A DNA stretch of 64,000 nt from Nitrospira sp. (GCA_019636815.1 JAHBWT010000008.1:20426-84425); one strand, 5' to 3'; counted from the stretch's first letter, positions 53,676 to 63,090 are shown. Numbers and translations: made by a program. The notes: generated by a model from the sequence alone, not told the origin.

Positions 53676-55535
53676 TTAGGGTGTTTCTGTGGCGGTTAGA
53701 AAAGGCAGGGTGGTGAGGACGACATCGGCGGCTTTGTTGTCCGGTTTGAGCAGCGGGATGATCTGGGGACGCTGCACGGAGCCAAACTTCGATTTTGCCG
53801 CCCAGGCCACCTTCTGACGCACGAATCCTCCGATCTCGCCGAGCGTGACCTTCCCATCATGGTTCGTGTCCGCTTCTCCTCGAAGACCCTGCAACAGATG
53901 ATAGGTGAAGAGACCGTGATGATGTGCATCGTCGTCGAGTCCCTTGCCGAGCCCCTCTACGGCGATCAAGCGGATTGCCTTATTGCCAGGCAACTCCCAT
54001 CGGGGGGTGACGGTCGTCTTGGGGTTGTCTTGAATCGCGGAGATGTTCCCTTCGAAAACAAGGATAGCCTGTTGCGGGTTGAGTTTTGCGAAGGCCGATT
54101 CGAACGACTTCAGCCGGTACAGGGTTGTCGCGGCTTTCGCTCCATCATACGGGACCAGCATGATCTCTCCAGTCGGGGAGACCAGGGCTTGTCCGGAAAA
54201 ATAGACGATGACGATCCCATCCTTCATGGGCCGAGTCGGGAGCCATTCGAAGAGCGCCTTCTCGATCTGCAAATGGGTCGCCTTGCGGTCCGTCAGGAGG
54301 TGGATATTGGACGATGGAACGCCTCCGAGGGTCTGAAAATACTTGGCGACCGTTTCCGCATCGCGTGACGCATACTTGCGGGAGTGTATCTGACTGTCGA
54401 GATAGGAACTGAGACCGATGGAAATGACGGAGGTCCCTGGTTGCCGAACGCCTGATGTCTGTGCCGGGACTTGATCGACATTATCGTTGCTAGATCCAGT
54501 TGGGGTGATCGTGAAGGAAAGCGTTTGTGGGAGGGCCGCCACCCCACCGCGCTCCTCCACCGCAACTTGAATCTCGGCGTGCTGGGGTTCGGTGAGCAGG
54601 GGCAACGTGGCGACAAATTCCAACGATTTTGTTTGGCCCGGTTGCAGAGGGGGGATTCTCAAGCCGGTTGTGGGAAACTGATCGATGACGGCCGAGGTGC
54701 CGTTCAGCGACGCCCACGCATTCTCAATCGTGGTCGTTCCGGTATTCACGATGTCCACTCGGATTCGGACATGTTCGCCACCTTCAAAAATCAAATCGGT
54801 GTTTTCGTCGAGTAGCATCGCCTTAAATCGAAGGGGTGAAGATGGCGAGGCCGGAGGACGTTGGCGTTCTCTGGTTGCTGAAGCTGAAGGCGCAGGTAGG
54901 CCCTCGCTCTCTGCCGCAACTCGCGCAATCAGGGCAACTCGTGTGGCAAAATCGATGGCGATGTCCTGGATGAACGGATCGATATGATAGTTGCAATTCT
55001 TTCCGAGTTGCTCCAGCCGTAGGCGTTCCCGTCGAGCGGCCTTGACGTCCGTTTGTCGGAGCAACGTTCCGTTTCGATCGTAGACGCGAGCGACTGTCGT
55101 GAGTTGTAAGCTGGCAGGAGGCCTATCGTACAAAGCCTCCTTGTTGAGATCAAATACTGTATCGATACGGTCGACTCGAATGGTATGATCTGGGGTGAGA
55201 GTGGTATCGCCTTCGGATATCACGGTTTTGAATGTTCGCCGAACGCCTTCCTGCAGCGCCTCATGGAGTCGATTTCCCAATGGAATTTCCTGAATCTGCC
55301 CACAGGAGTCGCTGTAACGAATCGTGAAGTCTTTGAATGACGGAGGTACGTCCAACTTGGCACTGGAAGCCAGAGGTTCTCCCAGGTGAGGAAACTCCAC
55401 GTGGTTGGCGCATGCGGAAAGAAGTAGGGAACCTCCGAATCCGGCGCATGCAACGAAGGTGGTGCGAATGAATGGGTTTCTTGAAATCACGAGCTTGCCT
55501 GCGACTCGCGTCCGCAACGGTACTGGAAAAGGCAT
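53676..55535 (-). CDS. Lipoprotein with catalytically dead caspase-like domain
   Basis: The 619-residue protein has a lipoprotein signal (LLLSAC, Cys42), a region of unknown fold, an Ig-like/CARDB-type domain (about residues 235-345) and a caspase-like (peptidase C14) domain (about 370-615). In active caspase folds the strand ends YFSGHG and a later one DAC-SG; here they read YFSGQA (445-450) and FEGNIS (494-499), so both His and Cys are missing. A short EF-hand-like loop, DTNHDGKVTLGE (556-567), sits in the last part. It is probably a binding or regulatory periplasmic protein. Start uncertain; the ATG at 55535 has no strong ribosome site. Confidence 0.8.
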   Translation of the reverse strand: MPFPVPLRTRVAGKLVISRNPFIRTTFVACAGFGGSLLLSACANHVEFPHLGEPLASSAKLDVPPSFKDFTIRYSDSCGQIQEIPLGNRLHEALQEGVRRTFKTVISEGDTTLTPDHTIRVDRIDTVFDLNKEALYDRPPASLQLTTVARVYDRNGTLLRQTDVKAARRERLRLEQLGKNCNYHIDPFIQDIAIDFATRVALIARVAAESEGLPAPSASATRERQRPPASPSSPLRFKAMLLDENTDLIFEGGEHVRIRVDIVNTGTTTIENAWASLNGTSAVIDQFPTTGLRIPPLQPGQTKSLEFVATLPLLTEPQHAEIQVAVEERGGVAALPQTLSFTITPTGSSNDNVDQVPAQTSGVRQPGTSVISIGLSSYLDSQIHSRKYASRDAETVAKYFQTLGGVPSSNIHLLTDRKATHLQIEKALFEWLPTRPMKDGIVIVYFSGQALVSPTGEIMLVPYDGAKAATTLYRLKSFESAFAKLNPQQAILVFEGNISAIQDNPKTTVTPRWELPGNKAIRLIAVEGLGKGLDDDAHHHGLFTYHLLQGLRGEADTNHDGKVTLGEIGGFVRQKVAWAAKSKFGSVQRPQIIPLLKPDNKAADVVLTTLPFLTATETP

Positions 55536-55657
55536 CTGAAAGCAACACGATTGCTGGCAGGACTAAGTCGCCCCAAACTCGCACTGTGTGCTCGGAGGTG
55601 GTTCGACAGGCCTTTCAAACTGGCGTGCAGTCTTTATTTGGTAGGAAGTTTTCCTCT

Positions 55658-55687
55658 TTGAAGCCTGTTGAAAGAGTGGTGTAATAT
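55658..55687 (+). promoter_or_regulatory. Candidate promoter of the HtrA protease gene
   Basis: TTGAAG (55658-55663) and TAATAT (55682-55687) are 18 bases apart. A perfect-arm inverted repeat TCTCTT-G-AAGAGA (55731-55743) lies between it and the ATG and might bind a regulator. Motif matches only. Confidence 0.45.
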
Positions 55688-55767
55688 GTACTGATCGAGG
55701 CGGTGCAAGAGCCTCAGTCCCATTAAGGATTCTCTTGAAGAGAGTCATACCCTGAAGGAGTGCAGAT

Positions 55768-57270
55768 ATGCTCAATTGGAGTCAGCAGGCGGCTAGCGTG
55801 CTCGTCGGTTGTGGATTAGTCGGATGTGCTCTTATTGGAAGTGGGTGCGCATCATCTGTATCGGCGGCAGGTGTCCCTCCCACCTGGGCGCAGGGTTTTT
55901 CAGAAATTGTCAAAAAGACGACGCCAGCTGTCGTGAATATCGCCGTAAGCGGTGGGAAGGAAGGGAGTCGACGCCGTGGTGGCATTCCTCCGGTTCCTCC
56001 ATTCGGGATGCCTCCTGGCGAGGAGCCGGGAGGGGAATCACCGGCACCGCCGACCCCGCACGGTCCACCTGTCCCACACGGTCGTCCGGATCAGAGTGCG
56101 GGTTCGGGGGTCATTTTTGACACAAACGGCTATATCGTCACCAATAATCACGTGGTCGAGGGAGCGACACAGATTACCGTGACGCTGAGCGATCGGCGTG
56201 AGTTTTCCGCGAAGGTGGTCGGTACCGATCCAAAAACCGATTTGGCGGTCATCAAGATTGAGGCCAAAGATTTACCGTCCCTTAAGTGGGCTGAGTACGA
56301 AGGACTGCAAGTCGGCGATCTTGTGCTGGCCGTGGGAAGTCCTTTTGGCCTGAGTTCGACCGTCACGCTCGGGATCATCAGCGCCTTGGGGCGAGGCAAT
56401 GTGGGAATCGCCGACTATGAGGATTTCATTCAGACCGACGCGGCGATCAACCCGGGGAATTCAGGCGGAGCGCTCGTCAATATGAACGGCGAGCTGATCG
56501 GGATCAATACGGCGATTTTTTCCAGAACCGGTGGCTCGGAAGGAATTGGGTTTGCGATTCCGAGCAGCATCGCACTCGATATCGTGGACAGCCTACAGAA
56601 AACAGGGAAGGTCGTCCGTGGATGGATGGGAGTCGCGATTCAAGAGATCACACCGGCATTGGCGAAATCGTTCAAACTTCCAGAGGAACGGAAGGGCGTC
56701 CTCATCAGCGATGTCAATGAAAGTGGTCCGTCTCACGCGGCCGGGATTAAACGGGGCGATGTGGTGGTCGCCTTCAATGGCAAAGAGGTGCAGAGCGTCA
56801 GTCAGTTGCGGAATCTGGTCGCGAGAACCGTAGTCGGTAAGGACGCGCAAATCAAGGTCGTGAGAGAAGGCAAGGAACAGCTGATCGCGGTGAAGGTTGC
56901 GGAACGTCCATCGGATGAAGTGCTGGCGAGGAAAGAGCCCGCTCCTCCCAAGGAGTCTGGAGAAATGATCAAGCCGCCGGACAATGTGTTGGCATCCCTG
57001 CGTGTCCAAGCATTGGATAATGCGCTGATGAGCCAACTCAACATTTCTGCGAAGACCGCCGGGGTCGTCATTATGTCAGTGGAACCCGGTGGAGAAGCGG
57101 AGGCGGCCGGGCTTCAGCGCGGTGACGTCATTCAGGAAGTCAATCACGAAACCGTCAAGTCGCTCGCCGAGTATCAAAAGGCGTCGGAAAAGATCAAGAA
57201 GGGTGAGCTCGCGGTGTTGTTGGTCAATCGGCAAGGGAACAGCCTGTTTGTGGCCATCAATCCGAAGTAA
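55768..57270 (+). CDS. degP: DegP/HtrA serine protease
   Basis: A periplasmic heat-shock protease and chaperone. A signal with lipobox-like SGCAS (around 25-29) is followed by a Pro/Gly-rich linker (about 70-108), the trypsin-like domain with catalytic His128 (TNNHVVEG), Asp158 (KTDLAV) and Ser232 (NPGNSGG), and two PDZ domains (about 285-370 and 405-490, with [20 protein letters not shown] and [20 protein letters not shown]). Length 500 fits. The linker is unusually long and may affect localisation. It precedes tatC by 90 bases, probably in one transcript. Confidence 0.95.
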   Translation: MLNWSQQAASVLVGCGLVGCALIGSGCASSVSAAGVPPTWAQGFSEIVKKTTPAVVNIAVSGGKEGSRRRGGIPPVPPFGMPPGEEPGGESPAPPTPHGPPVPHGRPDQSAGSGVIFDTNGYIVTNNHVVEGATQITVTLSDRREFSAKVVGTDPKTDLAVIKIEAKDLPSLKWAEYEGLQVGDLVLAVGSPFGLSSTVTLGIISALGRGNVGIADYEDFIQTDAAINPGNSGGALVNMNGELIGINTAIFSRTGGSEGIGFAIPSSIALDIVDSLQKTGKVVRGWMGVAIQEITPALAKSFKLPEERKGVLISDVNESGPSHAAGIKRGDVVVAFNGKEVQSVSQLRNLVARTVVGKDAQIKVVREGKEQLIAVKVAERPSDEVLARKEPAPPKESGEMIKPPDNVLASLRVQALDNALMSQLNISAKTAGVVIMSVEPGGEAEAAGLQRGDVIQEVNHETVKSLAEYQKASEKIKKGELAVLLVNRQGNSLFVAINPK

Positions 57271-57360
57271 GAAGCACGGAGGGATCGGTTGCTCGGTCAA
57301 TCCGTTGATTGCCGAAGGCCCGATTGTCAGATCGACAGATTCCGAAACGTACGAGGCCGT

Positions 57361-58302
57361 GTGCTGAACAAGGTGAACCGGTGGTTGCAAGATTCGATCT
57401 TCAAGCCGCTGGAAGACAAAAAAATGCCGGTCATGGAGCACCTGGTGGAGTTCCAGGTGCGGTTGACCCGTGCGGTGATCGTGTTAATGGTCATTTTCAT
57501 GGGGACATTTTTTTATGCCGATGCCTTGGTGAAATGGCTACGTGTTCCGCTCCAGAACATGTTTGTTCCCAGCCATCTTACTTGGGAACCCACCGATCTG
57601 CCGACTGTGCCGTTTGTCTTTCTCGCCCCGGCGGAGGCGCTTTGGCAGAACATCAAGGTGGCAGGTCTGTTTGCAATCGTCGTGGCCATGCCGTATCTGC
57701 TGTATGAAATCTGGAAATTTGTGGTACCGGGGCTCCATGTCCAAGAGCGACGCTTTGTCGGGCCTTTCGTGTGCGTCAGCGCGGTGGCCTTTTATGCCGG
57801 CGTGGCGTTTTCATTCTTCTTCGTCTTGCCGTTTGCGTTGAATTTTTTAATTGCGTATGGCGTGAACGCGGGATTTGTTCCTCAAATTTCGATCGCGCAG
57901 TACGTCGGATTCGCTCTCTGGTTCCTGATGGTCTTCGGGCTGACCTTTGAGGTGCCGTTAGCGCTTACCCTCATGGCCAAGCTCGGGTGGGTCGATGCGC
58001 CGTTCTTGATTCAGTACTGGAAGTGGGCGTTATTGGGATCATTTGTGATCGCGGCAATCCTGACGCCGACCCCCGACCCATTCAACCAAACACTCATGGC
58101 TGGCCCCATGTTTTTGTTGTATTGGGTCGGTATCTTCGGCGCGAAACTGTTTGGCAAGAAAACTGCCTCGGACACGGGGCAACCCGGCATTTCGGCTGTG
58201 GCGATGGCTGGAGCGGGGGCAGGGGGAAATGCCCCAAGGATGTCGATGGGAAAATCCTCGGACGATGAGTATGTAGGAGTTCCAGGGGGACGACGGCGCT
58301 AG
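57361..58302 (+). CDS. tatC: Twin-arginine translocase subunit TatC
   Basis: TatC binds the twin-arginine signal and forms the Tat pore with TatA/B. The conserved N-terminal block MEHLVEFQVRLTRAV is followed by six membrane segments, with PFVFLAPAEALW and FVSGLH-like FVVPGLHVQERRF in the loops, and a short Gly-rich tail. I use GTG at 57361 because family members have a lead before MPVMEHL; ATG at 57424 would also give a complete core. No tatA lies beside it. Tat export would serve folded molybdenum and iron-sulfur proteins whose maturation genes follow. Confidence 0.93.
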   Translation: MLNKVNRWLQDSIFKPLEDKKMPVMEHLVEFQVRLTRAVIVLMVIFMGTFFYADALVKWLRVPLQNMFVPSHLTWEPTDLPTVPFVFLAPAEALWQNIKVAGLFAIVVAMPYLLYEIWKFVVPGLHVQERRFVGPFVCVSAVAFYAGVAFSFFFVLPFALNFLIAYGVNAGFVPQISIAQYVGFALWFLMVFGLTFEVPLALTLMAKLGWVDAPFLIQYWKWALLGSFVIAAILTPTPDPFNQTLMAGPMFLLYWVGIFGAKLFGKKTASDTGQPGISAVAMAGAGAGGNAPRMSMGKSSDDEYVGVPGGRRR

Positions 58303-58346
58303 CGAGTGAGGAGTACAGGATCGTCTGTTCTCCGGAATGATAAATC

Positions 58347-59312
58347 ATGGGACGTGAACTGAACATCATCAACACTGGAAGCGGAGACGCGTGCACCTAC
58401 ATGTGGGCTTGTGCCATCTGTGATGAAAACGAGAGCTGCCAAAAGGACAAGGAAGGCCACAGCCGCTGGTTGGTCGCGAAGCGGATGGAGCGGATCGAGT
58501 ACAAAGTGCTCATTATGAGCAATAAGGGCGGGGTCGGGAAAAGTACCTGTACAACGAACATTGCCGTCAGCCTTGCGCTCAAAGGGTGGCATGTCGGTAT
58601 CTGTGACATGGACATTCATGGCCCCAACATTCCGAAAATGGTCGGTGCCGAAGGACAGAAACTCAAGATCAGCACGTCAGGTGGGATCATTCCGTTCCAG
58701 GCTTACAATTTAAAGATCGCCTCGATGTCGTTTCTGCTACAGAACTCGGATGATCCCATCATCTGGCGTGATGCGTATAAGTACGAATTTATCAATCAAT
58801 TGCTGGGGGGAGTAGATTGGCAGGATCTGAATTTTCTCCTCATCGACCTTCCGCCTGGGACCGGCAACGAATCAGTTACGACCATCGACTTGCTCGGCAA
58901 CGTGAGCGGAGCTGTCATCGTGACCACGCCACAAGAGGTGGCCCTTCTTGATTCGCGGAAGTCCGTCACGTTTTGTAAAGACAGCGAAGTGCCGATCATC
59001 GGCATTGTCGAGAACATGAGCGGATTGGACTGTCCTCACTGCCATCGTGAGATCGAGGTGTTTCGGAAGGGTGGAGGAGAGGCTTCTGCGCTCGATATGG
59101 GAGTCCCGTTTTTGGGGCGAATCCCTCTCGACCCCGATGTTGTCACGCAATCAGATGCGGGTGAGCCGTTTGCTTTATTCAATTCGGACACGCCGACGGC
59201 AGAAGCGTACCACCGTATCGCGAATCAAATTGAATCCTTCTGCAAAAAGAGCGGGTCATTGCTGAACGTCGGACGACCCACAGCCAAACCGATCAAGGGG
59301 ATGAGTCTGTGA
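58347..59312 (+). CDS. mrp: Mrp/Nbp35-type Fe-S cluster carrier ATPase
   Basis: The P-loop MSNKGGVGKSTCTTNIAV is at about residues 57-74, with IDLPPGTGNE near 167 and the C-terminal cluster-binding CPHC (about residue 231, DCPHCHRE). Unusually, the N terminus has four Cys, C16-x5-C22-x2-C25-x5-C31 (CTYMWACAICDENESC), like the eukaryotic Nbp35 N-terminal cluster site. It therefore may hold two 4Fe-4S clusters. It lies between tatC (44-base gap) and moeA (four-base overlap), placing Fe-S loading within a molybdoenzyme maturation operon. Confidence 0.92.
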   Translation: MGRELNIINTGSGDACTYMWACAICDENESCQKDKEGHSRWLVAKRMERIEYKVLIMSNKGGVGKSTCTTNIAVSLALKGWHVGICDMDIHGPNIPKMVGAEGQKLKISTSGGIIPFQAYNLKIASMSFLLQNSDDPIIWRDAYKYEFINQLLGGVDWQDLNFLLIDLPPGTGNESVTTIDLLGNVSGAVIVTTPQEVALLDSRKSVTFCKDSEVPIIGIVENMSGLDCPHCHREIEVFRKGGGEASALDMGVPFLGRIPLDPDVVTQSDAGEPFALFNSDTPTAEAYHRIANQIESFCKKSGSLLNVGRPTAKPIKGMSL

Positions 59313-60607
59313 AAGCCACCGATGCCTTGACTGGATTGACCCAACTGCATGATGCGCAGCAGGTGGTGCTCGATGCCGCAACGGTATTGGGAGTGGAGAA
59401 GGTCTCCATTCTTGATGTCCTGGGGCGTGTACTGGCTGAGGACATCATAGCAGGCCGAGACAATCCTCCATGGGACAATTCGGCGATGGACGGGTTTGCC
59501 GTCAGGTGGGCGGATATCAAGCAGGAGCACACGATCCAGAAACCGGTGTCTCTGGTGGTAATCGAGGATGTTCCTGCCGGGACGATGCCGTCGAAAGAGA
59601 TAGGCTGCGGTCAGGCGATCCGTATTATGACGGGCGCGCCGATTCCTCGAGGGGCTGATACAGTTCTGAAGGTTGAAGACACCGAGCATACTCCTGATTC
59701 CGTCCGTGTGTTGAAGGCTGAACCAAAGGGAGCCAACATCAGACCCCAAGGTGAGGATGTCAAGAAAGGGGATTGTATTATCGCGAAAGGGACGAAAATG
59801 CGGCCCAGTGAGGCTGGGATGCTGGCCATTTTGGCGAAATCATTCGTCTTCGTGCACCAGCGTCCACGCGTGGCGATCCTTTCGACGGGCGATGAGCTGG
59901 CGGATTTGGATGAACGGTATAGTGATGAGAAAATCATCAATTCGAACAGCTATGGAATTGCGGCGGCGGTTCAGGAAGCCGGGGGCATTCCCTTGCTGCT
60001 CGGCATCGCACGTGATACACCCGCGGCACTCAAGGAAAAGATCTCTCAAGGACTGAACGCAGATATGCTCGTCTTATCGGGCGGCGTTTCGATGGGTGAT
60101 TACGATTTTACGAAGGTCGTCTTTCATGAGTTAGGCGCCGAGATGAATTTTTGGAAGCTCGCCATCCGGCCGGGTCAACCGCTGGCCTTCGGAAAGATTC
60201 AGAATAAACTCGCGTTCGGTCTTCCCGGCAATCCGGTGTCATCGATGGTGACCTTCGAACAGTTGGTGCGGCCGGCCCTGTTGAAAATGAGCGGCTGTCG
60301 TAGCTATGGACGACCGGTGGTGCAGGCGGTTTTCCAGGAAACTTTTTCCAAACGCGGAGATCGACGACATTTTTTGCGCGGTCTCCTCACTCAAGAAGAC
60401 GGCGCCTTCAAGGTCCGTACGACCGGGGATCAAGGATCCGGTATTCTCACATCAATGGTAAAAGCCAACTGTCTCATCGATGTGCCTGTCACGGTCGAGC
60501 GCTTAAAACCTGGTGATGAAGTTGCGGTCCAGTTGTTGACCGGCGAGGCGTGGCCCGCCACGACCGATCTTGCGAATGCCGGTCCACACCGCCTCTCTTG
60601 TTGTTAG
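59309..60607 (+). CDS. moeA: Molybdopterin molybdenumtransferase MoeA
   Basis: MoeA inserts molybdate into adenylylated molybdopterin. Key blocks are DNPPWDNSAMDGFAVRW (around residues 51-67), GGVSMGDYDFTK (around 257-268) and FGLPGNPVSSMVTFEQLVRP (around 310-329). Length 432 is normal. The GTG start overlaps the mrp stop by four bases. With MobB downstream, this covers late steps of molybdenum cofactor synthesis; no early moa genes are in the window. Confidence 0.95.
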   Translation: MKATDALTGLTQLHDAQQVVLDAATVLGVEKVSILDVLGRVLAEDIIAGRDNPPWDNSAMDGFAVRWADIKQEHTIQKPVSLVVIEDVPAGTMPSKEIGCGQAIRIMTGAPIPRGADTVLKVEDTEHTPDSVRVLKAEPKGANIRPQGEDVKKGDCIIAKGTKMRPSEAGMLAILAKSFVFVHQRPRVAILSTGDELADLDERYSDEKIINSNSYGIAAAVQEAGGIPLLLGIARDTPAALKEKISQGLNADMLVLSGGVSMGDYDFTKVVFHELGAEMNFWKLAIRPGQPLAFGKIQNKLAFGLPGNPVSSMVTFEQLVRPALLKMSGCRSYGRPVVQAVFQETFSKRGDRRHFLRGLLTQEDGAFKVRTTGDQGSGILTSMVKANCLIDVPVTVERLKPGDEVAVQLLTGEAWPATTDLANAGPHRLSCC

Positions 60608-60703
60608 AAAGGACGATCACGAATCGTCTTGGATGAAGTCAACGAGGCCAAGAATCAATCGTGGCTCTGTGATGGCTCGGTTGATCGGTGACGATATACT
60701 CCC

Positions 60704-61222
60704 ATGTCTGTTCCCATCGTTTCCTTTATCGGTCGCTCGAACAGTGGTAAGACGACCTTGATCGAGCGCGTGATTCCCGAGTTGGTCAAGGCCGGATACC
60801 GTGTTGCGACCGTCAAGCATGCAGGGCATGGGTTCGATCTTGACACGGAAGGAAAAGATAGTTGGCGTCATAAGCGTGCCGGGGCCAGCAGTGTGGTGGT
60901 CGTATCGAAGGGAAGCCTTGCCATGTTTGCCGATGTCTCGGATCAGCTCAAGGTGGAGGAGGTTCGAGACCGTTTTTTAGACAACTCCTATGATCTCATT
61001 ATTGCGGAGGGATGGAAGAGCGAGGGATATCCAAAAATCATCATTGTCCGGGATCAGCTGGGCGAAATCTCCTACTCTTCCGACGGCCTTTTGGCGGTCG
61101 TCTCCGACAAGGTAGTTGATCTTCCGGTGCCAGTGCTCCATGTGGATGATGTGGGCGGTGTCGCTGCTCTTTTGATCGAGCAGTTCCCTCTCAGACGTCG
61201 GGAGCATGAGCCGGACATTTAA
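60704..61222 (+). CDS. mobB: Molybdopterin-guanine dinucleotide biosynthesis protein MobB
   Basis: MobB is a GTP-binding partner of MobA that aids conversion of molybdopterin to the guanine dinucleotide form used by DMSO-reductase-type enzymes. The P-loop GRSNSGKTTLIERVIPEL is at about residues 9-26, the family block HAGHGFDLDTEGKDSWRHKR at about 44-63, and IIAEGWKSEGYPKIIIVR at about 98-115. Length 172 fits. The end overlaps the cytochrome gene by 17 bases. MobA itself is not in the window. Confidence 0.93.
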   Translation: MSVPIVSFIGRSNSGKTTLIERVIPELVKAGYRVATVKHAGHGFDLDTEGKDSWRHKRAGASSVVVVSKGSLAMFADVSDQLKVEEVRDRFLDNSYDLIIAEGWKSEGYPKIIIVRDQLGEISYSSDGLLAVVSDKVVDLPVPVLHVDDVGGVAALLIEQFPLRRREHEPDI

Positions 61223-61916
61223 GTCCACGGTTGCTTTGGCCGTCGCTGTGGGAGGGCTGGTCCTTGTGGGGACCACGACCTCCCTCACGGATCAGCCAAA
61301 GTTCTGTGCTGGATGTCACACGATCGCGCCTGCGTACGAGAGCTGGGCCAAATCTTCCCATAAAGAGGTGGCCTGCGTCGCCTGTCATGTAAGGCCTGGG
61401 TTTGAGGGATGGTTGCACGATAAGGTTTGGGCGGGAGTCAAAGACACGACCATCTATTTATTTGGAACGCCGACGGCTGCGCACAATCTCAAGGCACACG
61501 TGGATTCTGATGTCTGTCTGAGTTGCCATCGCCATATCCTCCGTGTGTCGGAAATAGCGTCACGCGACCTTCCATCGCCGGTCCAAGAAGTCGGGCTGAT
61601 CATGAATCATCGCCAGCACATGCAAGCCTTCAAGACTCGTGGACAAGGTGAAGGGTGTACAACCTGCCATTCGGGCGTGGTACATGACGAGCCCATTAAG
61701 GGCTATCCCATCGTCATTCCGCGCGGCCATGTGTCAGCTGACAGCAAGCCGTGGTATCCGATTCATCCTGAAGGATCGTACCTTCGTGAGCGGGCCCTCC
61801 GTGACTGTTTCAGCTGTCACGATGGGAAGGGGCAGTATGGCGGCAAGGTGCTGGATCGCAAATGCGAGACCTGCCACATCCCTGAGCAGATCAGCGGTGT
61901 CCTCCTGTTCAATTAG
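61206..61916 (+). CDS. Membrane-anchored six-heme cytochrome c (NapC/NrfH-like)
   Basis: After an N-terminal anchor (about residues 9-25), six CxxCH motifs appear: CAGCH (34), CVACH (57), CLSCH (104), CTTCH (151), CFSCH (201) and CETCH (220). The first four and their spacing follow NapC/NirT/NrfH quinol dehydrogenases, which have four hemes; two extra motifs form a C-terminal extension. It may pass electrons from quinol to a periplasmic reductase, or serve in cytochrome assembly. The ATG lies inside mobB's end, so translation is coupled. No catalytic subunit is adjacent. Confidence 0.86.
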   Translation: MSRTFKSTVALAVAVGGLVLVGTTTSLTDQPKFCAGCHTIAPAYESWAKSSHKEVACVACHVRPGFEGWLHDKVWAGVKDTTIYLFGTPTAAHNLKAHVDSDVCLSCHRHILRVSEIASRDLPSPVQEVGLIMNHRQHMQAFKTRGQGEGCTTCHSGVVHDEPIKGYPIVIPRGHVSADSKPWYPIHPEGSYLRERALRDCFSCHDGKGQYGGKVLDRKCETCHIPEQISGVLLFN

Positions 61917-61936
61917 TTGAACGGCTGATAGGTCGA

Positions 61937-62683
61937 ATGCCGGGTCCCGTTCTGAAAGTATCGCGGCTGACGAAGCGTTTTGGAAATTTTACCGCGGTGG
62001 ATGAGGTCTCATTTGAAATTCGACCGGGTGAAATTCTGGGGCTTTTGGGGCCGAATGGTGCCGGAAAGACCACGACGATCCAGATGTTACTCGGGGTGGT
62101 CACACCCACCTCGGGCTCGATCGAAGCCTTTGGCTTGAACCTATCCACGCACCGTGAAGCGGTCCTGCAACAGATCAACTTTTCATCGACCTATATCGCC
62201 ATGCCGCAAGCTCTTACCGTTGAGGAGAATCTGCGGGTCGTGGCCAAGCTCTATGGCTTGACCGATATCGCCGGTCGAGTGGACCATGTCGTCAAAAAGC
62301 TCGAGATGGACGAATTCCGACAGAAGGTCACCCGGAAATTATCATCAGGACAGATGACGAGATTGACATTGGCCAAGGCTTTTCTCACAGAGCCTCGGCT
62401 TCTCTTTCTCGATGAACCAACGGCGAGTTTGGATCCTGACATTGCCGGTAAAGTACGATCACTTCTGAAGGAGGAGCGACGGTCATCGGGATTGAGTATC
62501 TTGTACACCTCGCATAACATGCGGGAGATGGAAGAAATGTCGGATCGTATTATTTTTCTTCAACGCGGACGTCTCGTAGCTGAAGGGACGGCGCAGACAA
62601 TCGTGGATCGATTCGGTAAAGCTGACCTGGAGGAAGTGTTCCTGAAACTCGCGCGGGAGTCGAACGTCCCGCGGCTACCATGA
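61937..62683 (+). CDS. ABC-2 transporter ATP-binding protein
   Basis: The 248-residue ATPase has Walker A GPNGAGKTTT (around residues 38-47), signature LSSGQMTR (around 136-143) and Walker B LLFLDEPT (around 155-162). The signature LSSGQ is of the DrrA/multidrug type with ABC-2 permeases. The stop overlaps the next gene by four bases. With the small membrane protein and permease it forms an exporter whose substrate is unknown. Confidence 0.92.
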   Translation: MPGPVLKVSRLTKRFGNFTAVDEVSFEIRPGEILGLLGPNGAGKTTTIQMLLGVVTPTSGSIEAFGLNLSTHREAVLQQINFSSTYIAMPQALTVEENLRVVAKLYGLTDIAGRVDHVVKKLEMDEFRQKVTRKLSSGQMTRLTLAKAFLTEPRLLFLDEPTASLDPDIAGKVRSLLKEERRSSGLSILYTSHNMREMEEMSDRIIFLQRGRLVAEGTAQTIVDRFGKADLEEVFLKLARESNVPRLP

Positions 62684-63090
62684 TGGAAACTCTCATGGAT
62701 TTCGGTACAGGATTTCTTGCCGGTGGGCTTGCGGTCAGCATGGTCTGGGGACTCTTTTGGTTTGTGATCGGTGTAGTCGGCCGGAGCCGTCGCACCTGCG
62801 GGTGGAGCGCAGCGAGTAAAGGACTTGCAGGAGGTCTTGTATCGTTTTCACTGTTGATAGGTCTTTTCTTATGGTGGCGCGGGAGCGGGTATGACGGAGT
62901 GTGGTTTGCGAGTGGACTACTCGGAATGCCGGGTTTTCTGTTGATACTCTCATTGCGACCGATGCCTGATGGAAAGACGGCGGGTGTGCACTTACTTGAA
63001 GGAGTCCGAGCCCTTGTGGAGGATCTCCTGGGAGGACACCAAAGGTGCGATGGATGCCATTCTCAGGGTGATCATGAGATCTGTCGATGA
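62680..63090 (+). CDS. Small membrane protein with Cys/His tail
   Basis: The 136-residue protein has three membrane segments (about residues 12-33, 50-66 and 72-93) and a soluble tail that ends HQRCDGCHSQGDHEIC, with CxxCH (123-127) plus His132 and Cys135. This could bind zinc or, if the tail faces the periplasm, be a heme-attachment site. ATG at 62680 overlaps the ATPase stop and its own stop overlaps the permease start by four bases each, so it is a coupled third part of the transporter. I recognise no family. Confidence 0.75.
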   Translation: MMETLMDFGTGFLAGGLAVSMVWGLFWFVIGVVGRSRRTCGWSAASKGLAGGLVSFSLLIGLFLWWRGSGYDGVWFASGLLGMPGFLLILSLRPMPDGKTAGVHLLEGVRALVEDLLGGHQRCDGCHSQGDHEICR

